64,000 bases of DNA from NORP110 sp051251595 (GCA_051251595.1 JBPOFA010000003.1:62001-126000); one strand, 5' to 3'; shown: positions 8,749 to 17,990, counted from the stretch's first letter. Notes: generated by a model from the sequence alone, not told the origin. Translations and numbers: made by a program.

Positions 8749-8766
8749 TTCAGGTTTGAACCTGAA
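8749..8766. promoter_or_regulatory. Palindrome TTCAGGTT-tg-AACCTGAA
   Basis: Perfect 8-bp arms around TG, about 30 bases before the GH51 start and upstream of its GGGAGGA ribosome site (8780-8786). It lies downstream of the TTGACA element and could be a second operator for a different regulator, or a leader hairpin. Confidence 0.45.
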
Positions 8767-8795
8767 TTTATGATACAAATGGGAGGAGCTTTCAT

Positions 8796-10307
8796 ATGAA
8801 AGCGAATGTGGCAGTCCACAGGGATTTCCGGATTGGGCGAATTGATGATCGTCTCTATTCGGCGTTTATCGAACATATGGGCCGCGCGATCTATGGCGGC
8901 ATTTATGAGCCGGACCATCCGTCCGCCAATGCGGAAGGGTTTCGCACGGATGTTCTGAAATTCGTTCAAGATCTCAAAATCCCGGCCATCCGCTATCCGG
9001 GCGGCAATTTTGTATCTGCCTATAACTGGGAAGACGGCGTCGGCCCGAAAGACCAGCGCCCCGTTCGCCTGGATCTGGCATGGCGCAGCAAGGAAACAAA
9101 TCAGGTCGGCCTGAATGAATTTGCAGGCTGGGCCAAAGAGGCAGGCATCGAGATGATGCTGGCGGTGAATCTTGGCTCTCGCGGCTTGGACGCGGCCCGC
9201 AATTTTCTGGAATATACCAATTTCCCAGGCGGAACAGAGCTAAGCGACCTGCGCCGGTCCCACGGTGTGGAACAGCCCCATGACGTGAAAATGTGGTGCC
9301 TGGGCAATGAGATGGACGGTCCCTGGCAGGTCGGTCACAAGACCGCGATTGAATATGGCCGCCTTGCAAATGAAACCTCTAAGGCTTTTAAATCCTTCGA
9401 TAAAACGATTGAAACCGTTGTCTGTGGCAGCTCTAACGACAGAATGCCGACCTACCCTGAATGGGAACGGCAGGTGCTGGAAGAAAGCTACGAGAATGTC
9501 GACTACATCTCGCTGCACAAATATTACGGCAACAACAGCAGCGACACGCTGAACTTCTTCGCCAAGATCGAAAGCACGGGCCGCTATATTGAAACCATTG
9601 GCAGCACGATCGACTACGTAAAGTCAAAGAAACGCGCCAAGAATGACGTCTATATCTGCTTTGACGAATGGAACGTCTGGTATCACAACCGCGACGAAGA
9701 CGATCGGCGCGTAAAGTCATGGGATTGGCCAGAGGCCCCGTCACTGCTGGAAGAGGCCTATAACTTCGAAGACGCCCTGTTCGTTGCCGGGCTGATGAAT
9801 GAATTCATTCGCCGCTCTGACCGGGTGCGCATTGCCTGTATCGCCCAGCTTGTGAACGTGATCGCCCCCATTCGGGCGGACACGGGCGGCCCGGCCTGGC
9901 GTCAGACGATCTACTACCCCTACCAATTTGCGTCCCTCTTTGGGCGCGGCGTGGCCCTGAACCTTGCGGTTGACGCGCCCACCTATGATTGCCGGGTCGC
10001 AGATGACGTGTCCTATATGGATGCAGCAGGCGTGCTGGACGAAGAAGGCAAGACCGTAACGCTGTTCCTATTGAACCGCCATTTGACCGAAGCTGCGGAT
10101 ATGAACATTTCGCTCACGGGGTTTGAGGGCGCAAAAATCATCGAGCATATCTCGATGGAAGGCTACGATCTGCAGGACAAGAATACGGCAACGGCCACGG
10201 ACAAAGTCGTCCCCGGCAAGGGCAGCGGTCTTGCGGTCGAAGACGGCCGCGTGCGCGGCAGCATCGCGCCCTTATCCTACCATGTTGTGCGTTTGGATGT
10301 AAGCTGA
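8796..10307 (+). CDS. Alpha-L-arabinofuranosidase, GH51
   Basis: Retaining glycosidase that releases terminal L-arabinofuranose from arabino-oligosaccharides; 503 residues, the usual length for intracellular GH51. The N-terminal region has IEHMGRAIYGGIYEP and RYPGGNFVSAYNWEDGVGP, both classic GH51. The acid/base is Glu172 in CLGNEMDGPWQ and the nucleophile is Glu291 in CFDEWNVWYH. A C-terminal beta domain follows from about residue 390. There is no signal peptide, so it acts on imported oligosaccharides. GGAGG lies upstream of the ATG. Its stop overlaps the ATPase start (TGATG), so it leads the arabinoside-uptake operon. Confidence 0.96.
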   Translation: MKANVAVHRDFRIGRIDDRLYSAFIEHMGRAIYGGIYEPDHPSANAEGFRTDVLKFVQDLKIPAIRYPGGNFVSAYNWEDGVGPKDQRPVRLDLAWRSKETNQVGLNEFAGWAKEAGIEMMLAVNLGSRGLDAARNFLEYTNFPGGTELSDLRRSHGVEQPHDVKMWCLGNEMDGPWQVGHKTAIEYGRLANETSKAFKSFDKTIETVVCGSSNDRMPTYPEWERQVLEESYENVDYISLHKYYGNNSSDTLNFFAKIESTGRYIETIGSTIDYVKSKKRAKNDVYICFDEWNVWYHNRDEDDRRVKSWDWPEAPSLLEEAYNFEDALFVAGLMNEFIRRSDRVRIACIAQLVNVIAPIRADTGGPAWRQTIYYPYQFASLFGRGVALNLAVDAPTYDCRVADDVSYMDAAGVLDEEGKTVTLFLLNRHLTEAADMNISLTGFEGAKIIEHISMEGYDLQDKNTATATDKVVPGKGSGLAVEDGRVRGSIAPLSYHVVRLDVS

Positions 10308-11395
10308 TGAAACCGGCGGCGGGCATTCAACTCAACCAAGTCGCGAAACATTTTGGACCGCTCAAGGTCATCAAAGATGTTTCGATGGAGATTGGCGCAG
10401 GTGAGTTCGCCGTCTTCGTCGGCCCGTCGGGATGCGGCAAGTCAACCTTGTTGCGCATGATCGCCGGGCTAGAGGAAACCACCAGCGGTCAGATCGCCAT
10501 CGCAGGGCGTGACGTCACAATGGTGGAACCGGCCAAGCGCGGTGTGGCGATGGTGTTCCAAAGCTACGCGCTCTACCCGCATCTCAGCGTGTTTGAGAAT
10601 ATGGCCTTTAGCATGCGTCTCAGCCGGACCCCAAAAGCAGAGGTTCAAAAAAGGGTGACAGAGGCCGCGCGCATTCTCAAGCTGGACGATCAGCTCGAAA
10701 AGAAACCTTCGCAATTGTCCGGGGGCCAACGTCAGCGGGTGGCCATTGGCCGCGCCATCGTGCGCAATCCTGATGTGTTCCTGTTCGACGAACCCTTGTC
10801 GAACCTCGACGCAGAATTGCGGGTTCAGATGCGCCTGGAACTGACCCGGCTGCACCAGCAAATCGGCGCGACTATGATCTATGTGACCCATGATCAGGTC
10901 GAAGCGATGACCCTGGCCGATAAGATCTTTGTCCTGCGCGAAGGTGTGATCCAGCAAGCCGGCGCGCCGCTGGAGCTGTACGACGACCCGGACAACCGCT
11001 TTGTCGCCGGGTTCATCGGCTCGCCCGCGATGAGCTTTTTTGACGCCACGATCGTGGACCGCACAGAGGGGCAGGTCACCTTGCGTCCTGTCACTGGGCA
11101 ATCCGTTGATTTCGTCGCCTCTGTCAAAGGGGATGCGGCGGCCAAAGGCGACAAGGTCACCGTCGGCATTCGTCCGGAACATTGGGAGGTTTCGGACACC
11201 GGGATGAATGTCACGGTTGATGTTTCCGAGGAATTGGGCGGCGTCACCTACCTGCACACGCGCATGTCCGACGGCGTTGAAATCGTCGTCGAGCGCAGAG
11301 GAGAGCGTGACCAGCTCAATGGCGTGACAGTGGCCATTTCGGCTGCACCACAGAATGTCCTGCTGTTCGATAAGGACGGCCAGCGACTGCGTTAG
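10307..11395 (+). CDS. Sugar ABC transporter ATPase (UgpC/MsmK/MalK family)
   Basis: Energy-coupling subunit of a CUT1 sugar importer, 362 residues. Walker A is GPSGCGKSTLL near residue 40, the signature is LSGGQRQRVAIGRAI near 138, Walker B is VFLFDEPLSNLD near 158, and the switch region has VTHDQVEAMTLAD. Residues from about 240 form the C-terminal TOBE/OB regulatory domain. The start overlaps the GH51 stop by one base. It should pair with the binding protein and permeases at 11475-14530 to import arabinosides. MalK-type ATPases are often shared between systems, but the window has two more of its own (25477-26535, 61364-62464). Confidence 0.94.
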   Translation: MKPAAGIQLNQVAKHFGPLKVIKDVSMEIGAGEFAVFVGPSGCGKSTLLRMIAGLEETTSGQIAIAGRDVTMVEPAKRGVAMVFQSYALYPHLSVFENMAFSMRLSRTPKAEVQKRVTEAARILKLDDQLEKKPSQLSGGQRQRVAIGRAIVRNPDVFLFDEPLSNLDAELRVQMRLELTRLHQQIGATMIYVTHDQVEAMTLADKIFVLREGVIQQAGAPLELYDDPDNRFVAGFIGSPAMSFFDATIVDRTEGQVTLRPVTGQSVDFVASVKGDAAAKGDKVTVGIRPEHWEVSDTGMNVTVDVSEELGGVTYLHTRMSDGVEIVVERRGERDQLNGVTVAISAAPQNVLLFDKDGQRLR

Positions 11396-11474
11396 ATGTC
11401 GGCGCAACGCCGCATCAAAGACTGACCGCCGTCTGTCCGGAATAACCCGGATGCGGCACATTTGGGAGGAATAC

Positions 11475-12749
11475 ATGTTAAAACTCAAAGCTTTAGTATC
11501 GGCTTCGGTCATCGCGATGACAGCATTACCAGCGGCGGCCCAGCAAGAAGTGATCTGGTGGGATTTCCTGGGCGGCGGTGACGGCGTTCGCATGAAGGCG
11601 CTGATCGACACGTTCAACTCTGAACAAAGTGACATCAAGATTACCGCGACGACTTTGGAATGGGGTTTGCCCTTTTACACCAAGGTTCGCACATCGGCGG
11701 CCGTTGGTGAGGCGCCCGACGTGATGACATATCACCTGTCGCGATCACCACTGGGCCTGCAAGAGGGCGTGCTTAGCCCCATTACAGACGATGATCTGGC
11801 CGTTGCCGGATTGTCCACCTCCGACTTTTACCCGACAAGTATCGCAGCGGCGACGGCTGATGACACTCTTTACGCCATCCCCTTCGATATTCACGCACTG
11901 ATCATGTATTACGATAAGGATTTGCTGGCAGGCTCTCCCTATCTGGATGCTGATGGTAACCTGACCGGGATCGACACTTACGAAGAATTTGGCGGTGCCC
12001 TTGCCTGGCTCAAGGAACAGGGCGTTGCCTCTCCCCTCAGCTATGCTTCGGCAGATGGCGGAACAACTTGGCGCATCTTCTATTCTTTGTTTTCCCAGCA
12101 AGGTGGTCAGTTCATCGTAGATGGCCAGGTTCTGCCGGGTGACAATCTGGACAAGGCCGTTGCAGCAGTCGAAGCCATGGCAAATTGGCGGGCCAATGAC
12201 TATACGCCGGAATTGACGGAATACCCTGCATCCATTGCGCTGTTCACAGCAGGCGATGCAGCCTTCCATTTCAACGGCGTTTGGGAAGTTCCAACATTCA
12301 CGGACCTTGCAGCCAATGACACGCTTGGCTTTGAATGGGGCGCGAATGAGATCCCACCCTTGATGGGGCAGGAAGCGACCTGGTCAGACTCGCATGCTTT
12401 CGCAATTCCAAACCAGGGCGACGAAACGATCTCTGGTGAAAAGCGCGAAGCGGTGATGAAAGTCATCGGCTGGATGGAAAAGAACGCTATCAGCTGGGCA
12501 ACAGCGGGCCACATTCCGGCCTATCTGCCAGTGACCAACAGCGGAGAGTATAAGGGCATGGAACCGAACGCGACCTATGCGTCCCTTGCCCAAAACTCTG
12601 CATTTGATCCACAATCTGTCGTGACAGGCGTTGGTTCGCCAACATATGATGCGATCAGCAACCTGATTGTACCGGCTGTTCAGGGGCTGTTGCCAGCACA
12701 AGACGCTGTGGAACAGATGCAGCAAGAACTGCAGTCTATGCTGCGATAA
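11475..12749 (+). CDS. Sugar ABC transporter substrate-binding protein, arabinoside locus
   Basis: Periplasmic solute-binding protein of the SBP_bac_1 (CUT1) type, 424 residues, with a clear signal peptide MLKLKALVSASVIAMTALP and cleavage near AAAQQ (about residue 22). The mature protein begins EVIWWDFLGGGDGVRMK, the usual first strand of the fold. The start at 11475 is set by GGGAGGAA 7 bases upstream and by the signal peptide; the frame is open further upstream but would lie over the ATPase stop. A hairpin with a T-tract follows directly (12765-12800). Ligand inferred from the GH51 gene: arabinofuranosides or arabinose oligomers. Confidence 0.93.
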   Translation: MLKLKALVSASVIAMTALPAAAQQEVIWWDFLGGGDGVRMKALIDTFNSEQSDIKITATTLEWGLPFYTKVRTSAAVGEAPDVMTYHLSRSPLGLQEGVLSPITDDDLAVAGLSTSDFYPTSIAAATADDTLYAIPFDIHALIMYYDKDLLAGSPYLDADGNLTGIDTYEEFGGALAWLKEQGVASPLSYASADGGTTWRIFYSLFSQQGGQFIVDGQVLPGDNLDKAVAAVEAMANWRANDYTPELTEYPASIALFTAGDAAFHFNGVWEVPTFTDLAANDTLGFEWGANEIPPLMGQEATWSDSHAFAIPNQGDETISGEKREAVMKVIGWMEKNAISWATAGHIPAYLPVTNSGEYKGMEPNATYASLAQNSAFDPQSVVTGVGSPTYDAISNLIVPAVQGLLPAQDAVEQMQQELQSMLR

Positions 12750-12764
12750 AAGGTGCTCCCGTTG

Positions 12765-12800
12765 CCTCGGCCGCGCGTCTTTGCGGTCGGGGCACTTTTT
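12765..12800 (+). terminator. Hairpin plus T5 between SBP and permease genes
   Basis: CCTCGGCCGC (12765-12774) pairs with GCGGTCGGGG (12783-12792) including two G-U pairs, followed by CAC and five T (12796-12800). It sits 15 bases after the SBP stop. Probably a partial terminator or 3'-end stabiliser that keeps SBP mRNA above permease mRNA. Confidence 0.7.
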
Positions 12801-12821
12801 CACCATGAGGAGATCCTGACC

Positions 12822-13709
12822 GTGGCGATGTTGGAAAACCGTCGAAAAAAAAACCTGATTGCGCTGTCACTTGTTGCGCCATTTGTCATCGTGTTCGGGA
12901 TGTTCTTTTTCTATCCGACCGTGAAAATGATTCAGCTCAGCTTTACCAATGCGCCCTTGATCGGGCCGGGGGAATGGGTCGGATTTGACAATTACGCTCG
13001 ACTTTTTTCGGATCGATTGTTCAAGACATCCCTGTGGAACAACGGCTATTTCATTCTGCTGACGGTCGTTCCGACCACCGCAGTTGCGCTTTTCATCGCT
13101 CTGGCGCTGAACCGCCTCAAAGGGCGCACCCAGGCCGCAATGATGGCCTTGTTCTTTCTTCCCTATATATTGCCCGTGTCGGTCGTGACCGAAATCTGGA
13201 CCTGGATGTTGGATTTTCAATACGGTGTCTTGCAGCCGCTTATTCAAATGGTCGCCGGGAAAAACGTCTCTGTGTTCAAAGATCCCACCTGGGTGATGCC
13301 TACAATAGCAGTGATCACGATATGGTGGACCAACGGCTTTAACGTTCTTCTTTTCGTGGCCGGATTGCGAAACATCCCAAAAGACTATTACGAAGCCTCC
13401 GCCCTGGATGGCGCAACCAAGCGGCAACAGTTCTTCCGGATCACCTGGCCCCTGCTGTGGCCCGTGACAGCGCTTGTCTTGACACTTCAGCTGATCCTAC
13501 AGCTTAAGATCTTCGATCAGGTCTACCTGCTCAGCCAGGGCGGGCCGTTCAATTCCTCGTATGTGCTGCTGATGCAAGTCTACCGTGAGGCTTTCCAGCT
13601 GAACCATGGCGGGTATTCATCAGCCATTGCCACGGTTCTGTTCTTGATCATCGCGGTGGTTTCGATCCTTCAATATCAGGTTCTCAAAGTTGGGGGGCGC
13701 GGCAAATGA
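12822..13709 (+). CDS. Sugar ABC transporter permease (MalF/UgpA-like), arabinoside locus
   Basis: Inner-membrane permease, 295 residues, about six membrane helices. N-terminal NLIALSLVAPFVIVFGMFF is the typical first helix after a basic stretch (NRRKKN), and YYEASALDGATKRQQFFRITWPLLWP near residue 192 is the EAA coupling loop for the ATPase. The GTG at 12822 is preferred because AGGAG (12808-12812) lies 9 bases before it; an ATG at 12828 is a close alternative. The stop overlaps the next permease by four bases. With that protein it forms the channel for arabinosides. Confidence 0.92.
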   Translation: MAMLENRRKKNLIALSLVAPFVIVFGMFFFYPTVKMIQLSFTNAPLIGPGEWVGFDNYARLFSDRLFKTSLWNNGYFILLTVVPTTAVALFIALALNRLKGRTQAAMMALFFLPYILPVSVVTEIWTWMLDFQYGVLQPLIQMVAGKNVSVFKDPTWVMPTIAVITIWWTNGFNVLLFVAGLRNIPKDYYEASALDGATKRQQFFRITWPLLWPVTALVLTLQLILQLKIFDQVYLLSQGGPFNSSYVLLMQVYREAFQLNHGGYSSAIATVLFLIIAVVSILQYQVLKVGGRGK

Positions 13710-14530
13710 CCGGGCGGAAAATCGAAAACTCTGTTTTGACCCTGTTCACCTTGGTTGTGGCCGCCTGCTGGATTTTCCCGCTCTACTGGTCGTTTGTCAC
13801 ATCAATCCGGTCAGAGGAAAACGTCATCACAGCACCCGGCCTGTTGCCGCAGGAATTCAACCTTTCGGCCTTTTGGGATGCGCTGACCAACACCAGTATC
13901 CTCACCTGGTACTACAACTCCATCGGCACGGCTGTCATCGTCACCGCAGTGGTGCTGTTGATTTCGATGATGTGTGGATACGCTTTATCGCAAATTCGGT
14001 TCCCCGGGCGAAAGCTGTTGTATTTCCTGGTTCTGGCGTCGTTCATGATCCCGGCGCAGGCGCTGATCGTGGTGCAGTTCATCCTGATGAACGATCTGGG
14101 GCTGATCAATTCATGGGGTGGTATTATCCTGCCGCAACTGATCGCGCCCGTCGTGGTTATCGTCTACAAACAGTTCTTTGACGCAGTCCCTAAAGAGCTG
14201 CGAGAGGCCGTCGTGCTGGACGGCGGCGGCGAATACGCAATCCTGTTCAGGATCTACCTGCCGCTCAACTGGGGTATTACCACCGCCCTTGGTATTGTGA
14301 CATTTGTCGGGGTCTGGAACGCCTTTTTCTGGCCGTTCCTTGTGGTCACGTCCGAAGACATGATGACCATCCCGGTCGGGATCACCCAAGTGAATGATGC
14401 CTTCGGTGTCGCCTATGCCCGCTCAATGGCCGTCGCCATGCTGGCCGCCCTGCCTGTGGTGCTATTGTACCTGATCTACCAGCGCCGCGTGACCGAAGCG
14501 GTGATGATCTCATCAGGCGTTAAAGGGTAA
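13706..14530 (+). CDS. Sugar ABC transporter permease (MalG/UgpE-like), arabinoside locus
   Basis: Second permease of the importer, 274 residues. It has an N-terminal helix TLFTLVVAACWIFPLYWSF, SYALSQIRFPG-like GYALSQIRFPGRK near residue 90, and the EAA loop VPKELREAVVLDGGGEY near residue 160. The order MalF-type then MalG-type and the four-base overlap are standard for CUT1 operons. It is the last gene of the arabinoside operon: a strong hairpin follows 14 bases after the stop. Confidence 0.93.
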   Translation: MTGRKIENSVLTLFTLVVAACWIFPLYWSFVTSIRSEENVITAPGLLPQEFNLSAFWDALTNTSILTWYYNSIGTAVIVTAVVLLISMMCGYALSQIRFPGRKLLYFLVLASFMIPAQALIVVQFILMNDLGLINSWGGIILPQLIAPVVVIVYKQFFDAVPKELREAVVLDGGGEYAILFRIYLPLNWGITTALGIVTFVGVWNAFFWPFLVVTSEDMMTIPVGITQVNDAFGVAYARSMAVAMLAALPVVLLYLIYQRRVTEAVMISSGVKG

Positions 14531-14544
14531 GCTACGGCCAAAAA

Positions 14545-14579
14545 CGGCACGGCCCGCATGTGCTTTGCGGGTTGTGCCG
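14545..14579 (+). terminator. GC-rich terminator hairpin after the arabinoside operon
   Basis: A 13-bp stem (14545-14557 with 14567-14579; two G-U pairs) with a 9-base loop ATGTGCTTT, starting 14 bases after the last permease stop. It lacks a T-tract but its position and stability fit the end of transcription. Confidence 0.65.
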
Positions 14580-14840
14580 AACCCCACCCGCCAAAATCTC
14601 AACAATTTACCTGCTCCTCCGCCCGCAATATCGCTTGTGGATATTGGATACATTATCCTATAAGAAGCCAGGAAAGAGCCGCAAGAGCCTGCCACATGCT
14701 GCGTAAATTTGGGTGTTGCGTCGGGGATGACGGGGCGCTCAAAATGAAAATTTGGGATCGGCCACTCACAAGAAACAGGCCCTGATCCACCAGCAATGTG
14801 CCCGGGCGTCTGACGCTGCATACAGATTGAAAGAGATGAA
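14580..14840. other. Intergenic region before the hydroxyproline genes
   Basis: No plausible gene is seen here. It holds the TTGGATACA motif at 14644-14652, with TATCCTATAAG just after it as possible promoter material. The remainder to the start at 14841 has no other clear motif. Confidence 0.5.
14644..14658. promoter_or_regulatory. Candidate GntR operator TTGGATACA (copy 1)
   Basis: TTGGATACATTATCC contains GGATA-cat-TATCC, a small palindrome. The same 9-mer TTGGATACA occurs twice in the promoter region between the reductase and the GntR gene (19049-19057; reversed at 19140-19148). This distribution fits one regulator controlling both ends of the hydroxyproline cluster. Confidence 0.55.
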
Positions 14841-15800
14841 ATGTCCAAGAACGTGTTTACCGGAACAATGCCCGCCCTGATGACGCCGTGCCTGCCTGAC
14901 CGCAGCCCGGATTTCGACGGTCTCGTCAGAAAAGGGCGACAGCTGATCGACGCAGGCATGTCCGCCGTGGTCTATTGCGGTTCCATGGGCGACTGGCCCT
15001 TGCTGAGCGACGCAGAACGCATGGAAGGCGTTGAACGCCTCGTGGCCGAAGGCCTGCCCGTCGTCGTCGGCACCGGCGCGATCAACACGAAATCGGCCGT
15101 TGCACTTGCGGCTCATGCGCAAAAGGTCGGCGCGGTTGGCCTTATGGTGATCCCGCGCGTCCTGTCCCGCGGCTCTTCTGCCGCCGCGCAGAAAAACCAC
15201 TTCAAGGCCATTCTGAACGCCGCACCGGACACACCTGCCATCATCTACAACAGCCCGGTCTACGGTTTTGCCACGCGGGCAGAGCTGTTCTTTGCGCTTC
15301 GGGCCGAACATCCCAACCTGATCGGATTCAAAGAATTCGGCGGCAAGGACGATCTGCGCTACGCAGCCGAAGAAATCACCTCTCAGGATGAGGACGTCAC
15401 TTTGATGGTCGGCGTCGATACCGAAGTCTACCACGGCTTTGTCAATTGCGGGGCCACTGGCTCTATCACCGGGATCGGCACAGCCCTGCCAAAAGAAGCG
15501 CTGCTTTTGGCCAGCCTGTCGGTAAAAGCCGCACGAGGCAACGCAGAGGCCCGAAGCCGGGCGCTTGAACTGGAAAATGCGTTTTCGGTTCTGGCCAGCT
15601 TTGACGAAGGGACCGACCTGGTTTTGTACTACAAACACCTTCTGGTCCTGAACGGCGAAGAAGAATACCGCCTGCATTTCATCGAGACGGATGAGCTTAG
15701 CGCCGCGCAGCGCAACTATTGTGAACAGCAATATGACCTGTTCCGCAACTGGTTCGCCGATTGGGTGAAACAGGGCGGCGTTATCGCAGAATGCATGTAG
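14841..15800 (+). CDS. DapA-superfamily lyase, likely Pyr4H2C deaminase
   Basis: Class I aldolase-fold enzyme of the dihydrodipicolinate synthase family, 319 residues. The Schiff-base Lys164 lies in IGFKEFGG and the catalytic Tyr136 in IIYNSPVYG; CGSMGDWPLLSDAER replaces the usual GTTGE motif. In hydroxyproline clusters such a protein (LhpC/HypD type) deaminates and dehydrates delta1-pyrroline-4-hydroxy-2-carboxylate to 2-oxoglutarate semialdehyde. The 10-base overlap with the epimerase gene supports that role. A 2-keto-3-deoxy-sugar-acid dehydratase for the neighbouring arabinose locus is the alternative, but the terminator at 14545 and the downstream genes argue against it. Confidence 0.85.
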   Translation: MSKNVFTGTMPALMTPCLPDRSPDFDGLVRKGRQLIDAGMSAVVYCGSMGDWPLLSDAERMEGVERLVAEGLPVVVGTGAINTKSAVALAAHAQKVGAVGLMVIPRVLSRGSSAAAQKNHFKAILNAAPDTPAIIYNSPVYGFATRAELFFALRAEHPNLIGFKEFGGKDDLRYAAEEITSQDEDVTLMVGVDTEVYHGFVNCGATGSITGIGTALPKEALLLASLSVKAARGNAEARSRALELENAFSVLASFDEGTDLVLYYKHLLVLNGEEEYRLHFIETDELSAAQRNYCEQQYDLFRNWFADWVKQGGVIAECM

Positions 15801-16723
15801 TCGACAGCCACACAGGCGGGGAACCCACGCGGGTTATCCTGTCCGGAGGCCCTGACCTCGGGGCAGGGACCTTGGCAGAGCAGGCCAAAATTCTGGCGAC
15901 AGAACATTGGGGCTTTTGCCAATCCGTGCTGTTGGAACCGCGCGGCCAGCCGGCCATGGTGGCGGCCCTCTTGGTCGCCCCGACCGATCCCAACTGCGCG
16001 GCGGGTGTCATCTATTTTGACGCGGATGCGGTGCTGGGCATGTGCGGCCATGGCACGATTGGCCTGACCGTCACACTGGCCCATCTCGGGCGGATTGCGC
16101 CGGGCGAACATCAGATCGAAACACCCGTTGGCGTGGTCAAAGCGCATCTGCATGACGCTAACACCGTCACCGTGCAAAATATCGAAAGCCGCCGTGTGCG
16201 CCAAGACGTGACCGTGCATCTGGACGGGCTGGGCCCCATCACCGGCGATGTGGCCTATGGCGGCAACTGGTTCTTCATCGTGGACCCAAGCCCCGTGCCC
16301 GTGCACCCGCAAAACATCCCGGCCCTGACCACAGCCGCAATCGCCCTGCGCGAGGAGGCAAATGCGCAAGATGCCAACGGTCCAGACGGCCCGCCGGTTG
16401 ATCACGTGATCTTTCAAGGCGCCTCTGACACCCCTGGCATGCACAGCCGGAATTTCGTGCTGTGCCCGGACAACACCTATGATCGATCCCCTTGCGGCAC
16501 CGGCAGCTCTGCCCGGCTGGCCTGCCTCGCGGCAGAGGGACGGCTGGCACCAGGGCAAGAGATCGAACAGGAAAGCGTGATTTCCAGCAGCTACCGCCTG
16601 TCCTACCAACCCGGACCAACCGGGGGGATCATTCCCTTCATCACCGGGCAGGCCCACATATCGGCTGACACGACGCTCATCTTTCAAGACGGTGACCCCT
16701 TCAAAAATGGGATCACTCTGTAA
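15791..16723 (+). CDS. 4-Hydroxyproline 2-epimerase (proline racemase family)
   Basis: Converts trans-4-hydroxy-L-proline to cis-4-hydroxy-D-proline, the first step of bacterial hydroxyproline catabolism; cytoplasmic, 310 residues. Both catalytic cysteines are present: Cys85 in MCGHGTIGLT and Cys235 in DRSPCGTGSSA. That distinguishes epimerases from trans-3-hydroxyproline dehydratases, which have Thr at the second site. The start at 15791 gives MHVVDSHTGGEPTR, the normal N-terminus for this family, and overlaps the upstream stop by 10 bases. Proline racemase activity cannot be excluded, but the flanking genes point to hydroxyproline. Confidence 0.93.
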   Translation: MHVVDSHTGGEPTRVILSGGPDLGAGTLAEQAKILATEHWGFCQSVLLEPRGQPAMVAALLVAPTDPNCAAGVIYFDADAVLGMCGHGTIGLTVTLAHLGRIAPGEHQIETPVGVVKAHLHDANTVTVQNIESRRVRQDVTVHLDGLGPITGDVAYGGNWFFIVDPSPVPVHPQNIPALTTAAIALREEANAQDANGPDGPPVDHVIFQGASDTPGMHSRNFVLCPDNTYDRSPCGTGSSARLACLAAEGRLAPGQEIEQESVISSSYRLSYQPGPTGGIIPFITGQAHISADTTLIFQDGDPFKNGITL

Positions 16724-16745
16724 CGCGGAACGGCAAAGATCAAAG

Positions 16746-17990
16746 ATGAAACAGCAACAGGATATCATCGTCATCGGCGCAGGCATTGTCGGGCTTAGCG
16801 CCGCTTTGAACCTGCAAAAAGCGGGCCGCTCTGTTCTGGTGCTGGACAGCACCGGGATTGCGGCAGAGGCCTCGCAGGGCAATGCCGGGGCCTTTGCCTT
16901 TGCCGATATCGTACCCCTTGCCACCCCCGGCATCATGCGTCGCGCCCCGAAATGGCTGCTCGATCCCTTGGGGCCGCTGTCGATCCCGCCCGCCTATGCG
17001 CTGAACATCGCGCCGTGGATGCTGCGGTTCTGGCGGGCCAGCTGGCCGGACCGGTTCGCACAGGCCCTTGGCGCTCAGGCCAGCCTGATGACATTTGCCC
17101 GCGACGCCCTGGAACGTCAGATCAAAACGGTCGATGGCGAAGCCATGATGCAGCGCCAGGGGCAGCTGCAACTCTACGAAGGCGCGCGCGACTTTGAAAA
17201 CAGCCTGCCCGGATGGGACCTGCGCCGCGATCACGGGATCCGGTTCGATCTGTTGAAATCGCCCGAGGCCATTGCCGAAATTCAACCCGGCCTTGCGCCG
17301 CGTTTTACCCATGCAGGCTATACGCCCGACTGGATCAACACCTGCGACCCTGCAGCGTGGACCAGACATATTGCGAAAAACTTCGTTGAACGTGGCGGCA
17401 CCATTGCCATCGAACATGTCACTGGCCTGACGCCTCAACCTGATCACATACGGGTCAGAACGGCTGGGGAAACCCTTTCGGCCCGTCAGGTCGTGGTGGC
17501 CGCTGGCGCATGGTCCCATAGGCTGGCCCGTGGCCTTGGCGATAAAATTCCGTTGGAAACCGAACGCGGCTACAACACCACGCTGCCCGCGACAGCCCTT
17601 GACCTGCGCACCCACCTGACCTTTGGCGGTCACGGCTTTGTGGTGTCCAAAACCGGCGGCGGCATCCGCGTTGGCGGCGCGGTAGAGCTTGGCGGCCTGT
17701 CACGCGCCCCGAATTACAAACGCTCTGACATTCTGTTGCAAAAGGCAGCGCAGTTCCTGCCCAACCTAAAAACAGAAGGCGGGCGTCAGTGGATGGGATT
17801 TCGCCCTTCTATGCCCGACAGCCTGCCCGTCATCTGCCCCGCGCCAAACCACTCAAATATCATCTATGCCTTTGGCCATGGGCATCTGGGCCTGACCCAA
17901 TCCGCCGCCACTGCGGAACTGGTCACAGCATTGGCAAACGGGACCGAACCGGCTGTCCCGCTCGCCCCATTTGCCGCCGATCGGTTCTGA
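16746..17990 (+). CDS. FAD-dependent D-amino acid (D-hydroxyproline) dehydrogenase
   Basis: DAO-family flavoprotein of 414 residues. The dinucleotide-binding motif IGAGIVG is at residues 10-16, followed by LVLDSTGIAAEASQGNAG, the usual DadA/HypO-type N-terminal half; C-terminal GFRPSMPDSLPVI and FGHGHLGLTQSA close the FAD site. In this setting it should oxidise cis-4-hydroxy-D-proline to delta1-pyrroline-4-hydroxy-2-carboxylate, passing electrons to the respiratory chain. The start at 16746 is 22 bases after the epimerase stop and gives the short N-terminus typical of the family. A general D-amino acid dehydrogenase is the alternative. Confidence 0.9.
   Translation: MKQQQDIIVIGAGIVGLSAALNLQKAGRSVLVLDSTGIAAEASQGNAGAFAFADIVPLATPGIMRRAPKWLLDPLGPLSIPPAYALNIAPWMLRFWRASWPDRFAQALGAQASLMTFARDALERQIKTVDGEAMMQRQGQLQLYEGARDFENSLPGWDLRRDHGIRFDLLKSPEAIAEIQPGLAPRFTHAGYTPDWINTCDPAAWTRHIAKNFVERGGTIAIEHVTGLTPQPDHIRVRTAGETLSARQVVVAAGAWSHRLARGLGDKIPLETERGYNTTLPATALDLRTHLTFGGHGFVVSKTGGGIRVGGAVELGGLSRAPNYKRSDILLQKAAQFLPNLKTEGGRQWMGFRPSMPDSLPVICPAPNHSNIIYAFGHGHLGLTQSAATAELVTALANGTEPAVPLAPFAADRF

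Noticed and set aside
10469..11638. Minus-strand open frame of about 390 codons
   Set aside because: Fully antisense to the arabinoside ATPase with Walker motifs and the SBP start; no recognisable domain.
14841..15800. 2-keto-3-deoxy-L-arabinonate dehydratase for the arabinose locus
   Set aside because: A terminator hairpin separates it from the arabinoside operon, and it overlaps the 4-hydroxyproline epimerase gene.
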